Assembly (NCBI GenBank): GCA_035079385.1
Contig: JAVHKY010000009.1
Coordinates: 372,001 to 436,000, forward strand
Length of the DNA stretch: 64,000 nt
Origin: Aspidiotus rigidus
Lineage: Eukaryota; Arthropoda; Insecta; Hemiptera; Diaspididae
Direction of reading: 5' to 3'
Shown here: positions 55,845-64,000 of the stretch, piece by piece
Layout: every line of letters starts with the position of its first letter
Numbering within the stretch: the first letter of the stretch is position 1
The notes under the pieces: model-generated
Told to the model about the DNA's origin: nothing
Database searches by the model: none
What the model saw: the letters and a program-made list of their open reading frames with translations, nothing else
Translations under genes and position numbers: made by a program

Positions 55845-56150
55845 TCAATTCAACTTTGTACGGCAGAGTTGTCATTATCTATAATGCCAGCCTTGTATAG
55901 AGTAGACCGTGGTTTGATGCACGGGAAAAACCTTAGACCGGAAAACAAACACATTAAAAATAAGAACAATGTCAGTACTGGAATTTGTTGGAGGAGCTGT
56001 CGATTACTCGGATTTTAAGTAAGTTTTTAATTTGAAAGTTAGTATACTGTATGAATAATGAAATAATGAATAAGATTGATGATGATGGGTCAATTGACAA
56101 TGGCCAATCATTTACTGCCGTGCCAAGTAGAACTGACGTAGCTACTCGAT
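55845..56150. mobile_element. two family D ends
   Basis: GGTCAATTCAACTTTGTACG then GCAGAG at 55843-55868, and TGCCGTGCCAAGTAGAACTG then ACGTAGC at 56117-56143. They face outward from each other's flanks and have no visible interior, so they are fragments or ends of two different copies. Confidence 0.4.
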
Positions 56151-56201
56151 AAAAGTACAAGGACATCACAATCTAATTTCTTCAAAAAATCATCTTCTGA
56201 C

Positions 56202-56549
56202 CAGAGGTGTTGCACGAAAACGAATTACGAAATTGACGAAATTTCTTGGGCTGAAATAACGAAACGAAATGCAGTAACCAATATGAAAATAATTTCGTTC
56301 CAACAGAAAATTTTGAAAACAGGAAATACCGAAAAAAAATTATTGGAAACGTCTGAGCATCAAAATCAATGCATTTAACACGAGAACGAATTACGAAAAT
56401 AACGAAATTTTTTGGTCTGAAATAAGGAAACGAAATTCAGTACCTAATGAAAACGAAAGTGAGTAGGTAATTTCGTTTTAACAGAAGATTGCAAGATAAC
56501 GAAAGTAAATACCGAAACGAAATTCAAGGAATTTCGTGCAACATCTCTG
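56202..56549. mobile_element. hAT-type MITE rich in AACGAAA motifs
   Basis: CAGAGGTGTTGCACGAAA at left; TTTCGTGCAACATCTCTG at right; CTTCTGAC (56194-56201) and CTTCTGAG (56550-56557) flank, 7 of 8 alike. The interior repeats GAATTACGAAAWTRACGAAA and ATAACGAAACGAAAT blocks. Confidence 0.83.
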
Positions 56550-56557
56550 CTTCTGAG

Positions 56558-59277
56558 AAGTATTTTCAACAAACAATTTTATAATGAAGTAAGTGTCGAT
56601 GTTCGTTTTTTGACAAACTTTACAAATGCAGATGTCGATGTTACTTGGACGTATCTACAAATCGACTCCCTTAAATAAACAGCGTGATTCACTGAAAAGA
56701 AATGAATTTTTAAACTATATACTCAATCAAGTGATCTGAATAATCTTGTCCAAATGTAGAATAATAGTTCCCAGAGAAAATGTAATAATGAGAAGTACCT
56801 ACCTTGCAATTGTGCATTATTGTTTCAAAGAACAAGTGAATCATTATTATCGAAGATAAGGTGAAAAATGTAATGTTACGTGATAATGATGGAACACGGG
56901 AATGGCTGTCGTGTTACACGAGTCACAGTTTATGGCGTACCTAATGGAAAAACTTGCCAAGCTCCGCAGTGCGGTGACTGAAATTCGGATGTATACCTAC
57001 ATTCCTATTTTGAAAAACGAATTTTTCCTATCTCAGAAGTTAAGAGTACTATGAGACAATAGTCCACATTATTCAGAAAACTGTAATAACACAATGAGTA
57101 ACATTTTGCGACGAGAATGACTACCATAATAATGATGCAATGCATAAATATAAAAATATTTCTCTGAGGAACGTGATGCTCACATGCAAAATCATGGGAA
57201 CGTTTGCTGCGTTAGGCCTACCAGTTTTGTCATGTTTTGAACGCGTGGTTGTTCTTTATCAAAATACAAGACGTAAAACTGAAAATTTGTTTGATACTTC
57301 TCTGTGCTTTTAGCTTTTTATATTGTCTTCAAATTCAAAATAACTCCGAAAAATCTGAACTAACGCATTTTACAAGTTCCCTACCTCGACTAATCCGTTT
57401 ATCTTATTTTCTTATGAGTATCAGACAAAGTCTGATCACACTCTTCCTTCGGACGAAATCGAACGAGATGACCGAACCAATCGATCACTTCTGTTTTATG
57501 ACTTACCTATAGGTATCGATCAATATTTTCGAATTATGTCTGCTCAAGATTATCAGAGGTCAGTCGTTTTACGTAGATTTTTACCGTGTGTTATTCTATT
57601 GATTTGAAATCTACATAGAAAAATATTTTCCGTCGTTTTAGTTGGTTGTCGTTCTCTGAGGTATAAACACCTTTTCACTAACTACAAATCTGCGTGCAAA
57701 AGTTCTAAGTAACGTGCGTCATCTACCTATACGTCTTCTCCACCTGCACTCGTTTTGAAATATTTTTACTTAAGTAGCAAACGTCGCATCGTCGTCAAAT
57801 TTTACTTATGGAGTGAACTCGTATCACCTCCTTGCTGGCCTACCGAGGCATCTCCATGTTCTCCCCTTCGACCTTGTTCTTCCACTTTGTGGGTCATTCA
57901 TACCTTTTATCGTCTATTATGCTGACATTACTGATGGTCTTATTTCTTTTTGCCGTCTGATAGTTAAGCCGCACCCAGAGCAAGAACTGAATCTCTACAA
58001 CGAGCTGAATCTGCAGTGGAACAACAGATATCATTTTTATTGTTGCAAAAGAAGTTATTCCTGTTTGTTACAGAGGATATTACCTATCATATTATTATAT
58101 TTTGTATTCATTTTGTAGCCACAATTTTTCATTGACTAAATGATGAAAGTTGTTTGCGCTTTTTGAACTTCAACTCACTACATGCTTCCACGCTTCCACT
58201 AATCAACTTCAAAACTTATGAGATATACTCTCTACTTACGGAAGGATAATTTCATGGATCGTCTTGACTCCGCTGTCTTTTTCCTCAATTTATTTTTTAC
58301 ACCCTATAAAAATCACCCAAATTACCCATCTTACCTATACTTTTTTTTTCTTATATTTAGTGTGCTTAATTTCACCTCATAAATTAAAATGAGAACGCAG
58401 AAAATGGTTTGCTTGAAATTTTGTTTCCGATTGAAGGACTTGTTCTGTTTAAATTTATTTGAGTTGGTAAATTTTTTTACGTGTTTCAATTTAGAAGGAA
58501 CTAACAAATAATTGATTTTGTTTTTGAAGACATTTACTTTAGGATGAACTAATTTGAAAAAAAAGTGGCGTATCATTAATTTCTAACTGTTGATCACACT
58601 TATCGGTAACTAAGCGAACGCTATTCCACAAGTGACTGCACTCAAGTGTTACCATAATTATAAAGATAAAATTTTTGGGGAAAAAGTCGATACCTGTTGT
58701 TCTTATTCTAATCTTTATTATCGAATGCAAAAATCAATTTCCATATTTTTCGCAAAATTCAAATTTTAAAAATCTCGACTACAAAATTCTCTTAGAATAA
58801 TATTTGAAGGTAAGTGGCGTCCTCTCATAAATCACGAATTATTATTTGTATATTATGTTAACGTAAGAAATGAATATTACTTGCTTACATGTAATTGAAA
58901 AAGAGTACACAGCCGCAAGGGAATATCTACTCTGTGCCTGTAGGATATCCAGGGGTAGTGACTCAGGTGCGTATTCACTGGGAGTGTTTTGGGTATTGAA
59001 ACATCCCCCGAAATTTAAAGAAAAATGGTAAAATTTTACATATTAAACGAACGACGCGACGCAAACTGAACAGGTATAGACTTGTATAGGTAAATATCCA
59101 CGTACGAGTCTGTCCACTTATCGAACAATTACGAGAAGACATACAATGTTAAATACATCGTTTCCAAACCTATAACGTTGCATTCCGGTATCATTTTCAT
59201 TATTAATAATTGTCTCGTGTCACATGTTTGTTATGTACTCCGATCTCTTACTCTGATACCTATCCAAAAAATAGGAA
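56558..59277. other. no recognised gene
   Basis: Frames at 57237-57512 and 57813-58118 (91 and 101 codons) have hydrophobic stretches but no motif. CAGGGGTAGTGACTCAGGTG at 58951 looks like a hAT left terminus and may be the 5' end of the transposon below; no matching right end was found. Confidence 0.45.
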
Positions 59278-61646
59278 ATGAGTTCAATTATGAAATATTT
59301 AAAAAAAAGACAACCCTCCTCCTCCTCTGCAAATAATAACGTAATTGATGAACCAACGCTTAAGAAGCAGAATCAAGAATCCACTTCCGAATTAAAAAGT
59401 CGCGAGATATTTTCTGTAAGTAGCTGTGATGTCCCTGAACTTTTATTATTAGGCACCTACGTCGTGTATAAAAAAAAAAAAAAAACTACTTTAAAATTTC
59501 AAATCTTTGTACAGGACCCTCCTGACGATATAGCAATTTTTTGTCGACGCCGATTGAATGATGCAGACAGTTATAGAATTTTGACGCCGGATATCACTTT
59601 TAAGTTTCCTGTTACCAATACAACACAACAGAATTTCAGTATTTGTGGAACATAAGTTTTCCGTGGTTAGTATAATACTCAGCTTAGAAGATGGAGCCTA
59701 TTGTCGATTTTGCCTTGCATTTTCATCCAGTTCGGTTGGTAAGGGTGATCATGTGAGGCCTGATACATTCGTGAAGTCCTCCTTTCGAAATTGGACAAAA
59801 GCGATTGAAAAGTTCAAACATCATCAAAATATAAAATGTCATGTTAAAGGCAAAGACGATGCCGTCAGTTTTAAGCCTATATACGAGAATAAAACAACTA
59901 GCTTTATTGATAAAATTGACACTGGAAGAAAACTGCAACAGCTTGAGAATCGAAAAAAGTGACTCCCATCATTCGAACTATTTTGTTGTGCGGCCGGCAA
60001 GGGTTGGCATTAAGAGTTCATAGAGATGATGGACCGTTATCATTGTCTTTCCCCCATGAAAATGATGGAAATTTTAGAAGCCTACTTCGTCTTGCGATAG
60101 ATGAATGCAACTTACATGAGTTCTTGGATCCAGAATGATATAATTGACATGGCTGGGCAGTTGATCACAAGACAACTTGTACAACGTGTTACTAAATTCA
60201 AGTACCTTTCTGTGGTGACCGATGAGACTACTGACGTAAGTGGCATAGAGCAGTTTTCGTTGTGTGTACAATATCTAGAAAAAAATGTAGAAACTCAGAG
60301 AAGATTTCTTACGTGTTACCGCACTTGAAAGTACAATCGGCAAGAATGTAGCACGTACACTAATTGACGAATTAAAGAGTTTGGGAATCGATCCCGCTTA
60401 CGTGAGAGGACAATTGGTTACGATGGTGCTGCAGCCATGAGCAGGAAGTTCAGAGGGTGTCAGGCTGAAGTGAGAAAACTGTACCACTCCCGATGCTATC
60501 TACAGTCATTGTGCTAATCATGAGGTCAACTTAGCCACTTACCATACATGTGAAATACCATGTATCCGTAATTGCATAGGAACGATTAAGGATACGTAAT
60601 CAATTTTTTCCGTCGTTCTCATAAGGCAGGTTTGGCCTTAGCACATTTGATCAAAAAGTCCAATCGTAACGTGAAAGCAAAACAAACACGTCTATTAAAG
60701 TTTTGTGCAACCAGGTGGGTAGAGTCGGGAGAGTCCATCAATTTATTTTGTGAATTTTATGAGCATGTGATTACAGTACTCGAACGTCTGAATGAAAGAA
60801 GTACCGCATCCGAAATGAAACCACATGCTCTCTTAGCAGCACGAAGAACGCCTCAGTTTCTTTTTGCAATGATTGTGCTCAAGCCTATTTTTGCCCTCAC
60901 CAAGAATATCAGCGTCTTATGGCAAAAAAAAGTTTGTGATTTGAGTCTCTGTGTACAACATTCAAGTGATGCTCACGATGAAGTGAAAGAAATGAGGAAA
61001 GCAGTAGGAAGAAATTTTCAAATTTTGTTTGATGAAGTAAGAGATATTGCCGAAAAGGTTGACATCGAGTTGAAGGTCCCACGTCGTGCTACCAAACAAA
61101 CCTGCCTTGGTAATTACGACGGAAATGCGAAAAAATACTTTCGACGGTCTGTATATATTCCACTTTACAAAAGAACTGCACTCAAGATTTTTGGAGTATC
61201 GAGAAATTTTGTCCAAGATTCAAGGGATCCTGCCAATGAAACGCCTCAATTTAGATGAGGACAATCTGCGGAAAACGGTACAGACCATGGAAAGAGAATG
61301 GCCCAATAATATCTCATTATCCACAGATGACTTGATAGCTGAACAATGTGGCGCCGACATTCCTCTAGATCAGCGGTTCCCAACCTGTAGTACATGTACA
61401 AACGTTGTACCCGGGTCTCCACTAGTATTTCATGATAGGTGCAATTCTGCTAGTTTCTGTCGCTACAACTGAGCGTTCCTTCTCTTTATCAAGGTATTTG
61501 GAGTCATACTTGAGGAATAAAATTGGAGAAGAGTGACTGAATGGACTAGCCTTGCGGTACATTTACCGCGACCTTGAAATAAGGTGTGAAGAGATCATAA
61601 ACAAAACGGCAAAGAGCTACCGGTGGCTTCATTTTGTTTTATAATT
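59278..61646 (+). pseudogene. hAT transposase, ZMYM1-like, broken
   Basis: Pieces in order over shifting frames. MSSIMKYLKKRQPSSSS (59278). DGAYCRFCLAFSSSSVGK and FRNWTKAIEKFKHHQNIKCH, the N-terminal zinc-finger (TTF-type) region (about 59690-59842). TILLCGRQGLALRVHRDDGP near 59970-60030. MAGQLITRQLVQRV and YLSVVTDETTDVSGIEQFSL, the first catalytic block (about 60150-60260). GYDGAAAMSRKFRGCQ near 60418-60465. CATRWVESGESI (about 60705). Finally LLVSVATTERSFS and YLESYLRNKIGEE, the C-terminal dimerisation block (about 61445-61535). At least four frameshifts and a stop after GEE make it dead. A possible intron lies at about 59450-59513 before an AG/GACCC junction. A hAT terminus from another element interrupts it near 61369. 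Confidence 0.87.
61369..61440. mobile_element. foreign hAT terminus inside the transposase remnant
   Basis: CAGCGGTTCCCAACCTGTAG then TACATGTACAAACGTTGTAC follows the widely seen hAT start CAGCGGTTCCCAA. It falls between the LIAEQ and LLVSVATTERSFS parts of the coding remnant, where related proteins have no such text. Only one end is apparent. Confidence 0.5.
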
Positions 61647-64000
61647 TATTTTTAGGAAATGAACGTACTATTTCTCTTGTGAGTTGTGATATAGGTAGGT
61701 AAAAATATATTCTTTGAATTAACTTTAAACATTTCCAAAATCTATTTCTGCCTACGCGCCTCTCTTTTGAACACATTGCTGTGACATCTGACCACCTGAA
61801 GGTAAGCGGTGTACTTCGTCCCGTGTACCTTTATCATTACGCAACTCTACCTAACGTCAAGGACGGTTCGTGGGTTTTAAAGCTGGGCATATGCCAAAAA
61901 AAATTATGAGTCATTTCCGAAAAAAAAAAGAATAAAAAAGCAATTTAAAAATTATAATTAGTTTCTTTATTTAAAAATGAATTTACAACGCGAAAAAACG
62001 CAAGGCATGTTTAATAGCGCGTGCCTTTGCATAGTTAAATCAATGAACGAATTTACCAGATGTGAATGCGCACGATGTTCCTTTATTATAAGCGATGCGC
62101 TAAGACAATCGCTTGCCGCCCTATGCTATGCTACCCTAATAACGACGCTGTTCGATATTCATTACTGGTGCCTGATACAAGCTGTTGCACTAATGGGTGT
62201 TTAAATTTGAGAAACAAGGTAGCGCGGAAAATTTTTCCAGCATCAAGGGACTTTTTTAAAGAAATTTTTCTGCATTTTGTAATGAAAAATATTTTCTTTC
62301 CATAATTTTCCATGATAATTATATTTAATATACGGGTCGTACAAGAAAGTAACCGATCATGCGTCGTATGCCCTAACGAGTCACCTCTGCCCAACGTGGA
62401 AATTAATATTAGTACAAAGGTGTACTGTCTGAATATTTCAATAGAGAAAATCTCGAGCGAGACGGTCTCGTGGTCTCGTGTTTCCAAATAGTGTTAGAAC
62501 CGAGGTGAAATTAAGGAAATCACATTCGATCGACCAAGCTGCGTAGTCGCAACCTCGGTCAAAATTGAGGGAATTGTATTTTTTCTTGAAAAAATTTCAG
62601 TACGTGGAGCTGCCTTATTTTCTACTCTTGTACCGTCGTCCGAGAAACCCTGAAATTCGTGTTCAGTTGGCAATCGAATAAAGGTTTTCTCTTCCAATAT
62701 TTTCTCTCTTCCTCTCCTTTTTTTTTCTTGTTCGTTATTTGTAGGAGATTAGCTTCGTTTTGCTATAGAAAATTTCGTCGCGTTATAAGTAATACTATTA
62801 TTAGTGCTTCTACCATTAACTCACGTTTCTCATTACTGAAAATATAGCATTTGTATCGTGCTATACTTGAAATAATATCGAAAGCTTCCGTGTGTTTGCA
62901 TTTTCATTTTACGACTCCACAGTAATTTTCTGATCAAAAACATGAAAACTTTGAAGATAGAACTTTTTGAAAATCTTCGAGTAAGCGGTGTAACCACGGT
63001 CATTATTTCGATCATAATCTTTGCGTACGTCTGTTTCCTACTTCAGAATCGTGTATGCAACCTATTCGACTCGTTGGTATCAAGTACCAAGATAACAACT
63101 GATTTGGTCAGCGTTCTCAATGTTTAACCTATACTCGAAGTTATTTGCAGCTTGGAAACGTACATTTATTTGGAATTTCTATGTTGTCACGAAGAATGCC
63201 CAAAAAAGTATGTAGACCTATTTGTAATAACCTAGGATTAGATATGATTTTAAAAAGACACAAAATCTCATCTTATGTTCAACTGCTGTTCGAAAAAAAA
63301 ACTCCACTCCCTCCTTCACATGGGATACTGATTCTTTGAGGACCACACCTAAAAATTAGTTTCTTGCGTGTTTCCTCCGCCAATAACTCATTTTTCGGAG
63401 ATTTATAGTCCGAAAAGAAATATTAATTTCAAGTAAAATTTTACTAATTTTTTTCTACTTTTTTTTTCCAAGAGAGAACCTGTCTTGCTTTTCGCCTGTA
63501 TTAAAGCAAAAACATTTTGGAATGAGATGCTTTATTTAGCAGCCAATCATCAAATTTTTCCAAACGGCTGAAGATGACAAAGTCTTCTAGAGAGCCTTCC
63601 GAGAGTGAAAACTCTCTTCTATGTAAAGAGGTTTGTATGAGTGAAGGTCAAACTTATGGGCAATTTGAAGATGGAGATGATGTCCAACGAACGCAGTTTG
63701 CCTTTTTTGTAATTTGGACTCAAACGCAACTTTTTGTTCATTCAAGCGGACGGTGAAGGATATTTTAGTTTTTACAATGTACGTAGCAGGGCAGTCAGGG
63801 CATCTTGACTCGTAGACGCTACTTTTGCCAAAAAGTGAGAAAGAATCTTGGGCACCTAGAGTGCGGATTTTGTAGAAAGTAGGGCGGAAATTGTATAGAC
63901 CCTGAAAATTTTGGTTAGACCTGGCGAAAATTTTTCCTACTTTTCTAGCTTCATGCTGCGTAAGACTCTCTAGGTCTCAAACTTTTTAGGAATGCGGCAC
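61647..64000. other. no recognised gene
   Basis: Short frames on both strands (for example 62131-62487 minus, 62942-63127 plus with one hydrophobic stretch) have no recognisable motif. A poly-T run lies near 62720 and A runs near 61920. Confidence 0.45.

Noticed and set aside
57813..58118. 101-codon frame with hydrophobic ends
   Set aside because: No recognisable family, no neighbours, and AT-rich hydrophobic codons occur by chance here.

Overview
This is a eukaryotic, AT-rich, gene-poor window. The mixture of hAT, Tigger, Ginger-like, Helitron, Penelope-like and Jockey/CR1-like elements, together with dense short inverted-repeat elements (MITEs) and long GA/TTC microsatellites, fits an arthropod genome, most likely an insect. 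The species cannot be fixed from sequence alone. I see no convincing host gene, no tRNA or rRNA gene and no bacterial-style operon. Almost everything recognisable is mobile DNA or its remains.

Left part (1-25 kb): a degenerate satellite-like family built on an AAAAATTTCGA core (1-300, 3533-4340, 7255-7515, 9460-9650, 19.9-20.8 kb). A compact Ginger-like DNA transposon (7829-9098) has perfect 40-bp terminal inverted repeats (TIRs), a 4-bp target duplication and one open 300-codon reading frame. A decayed Tigger/pogo transposase lies on the minus strand (16610-17962). Two Penelope-like fragments carry hammerhead-ribozyme-like cores (18.1 and 20.3-20.6 kb), one arranged as a large palindrome. 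There are also a small hAT MITE with a perfect 8-bp duplication, a 145-bp GA microsatellite and a 61-bp G tract.

Middle (25-33 kb): a non-autonomous Helitron (25221-26139) lies beside a minus-strand hAT transposase remnant. This abuts a 5'-truncated Jockey/CR1-like LINE (about 26985-29500) with two in-frame stops and one frameshift. About 3.5 kb without recognised content follows, then a short Helitron helicase-protein fragment (33039-33263).

Right part (33-57 kb): a very dense field of foldback and TIR elements, many with readable target duplications and several nested up to five deep. Paralogous empty sites inside the window confirm some insertions: element I into J at 45.9 kb, and F into W at 39.75 kb. 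The last 7 kb hold a broken ZMYM1-like hAT transposase gene (59278-61646) and otherwise unassigned sequence.

The elements do not form a pathway. What they record is an order of insertion: LINE beside hAT; E into D into F into N; I and D into J; B into C; L into X. Family letters used below (A-Z) are local labels only.
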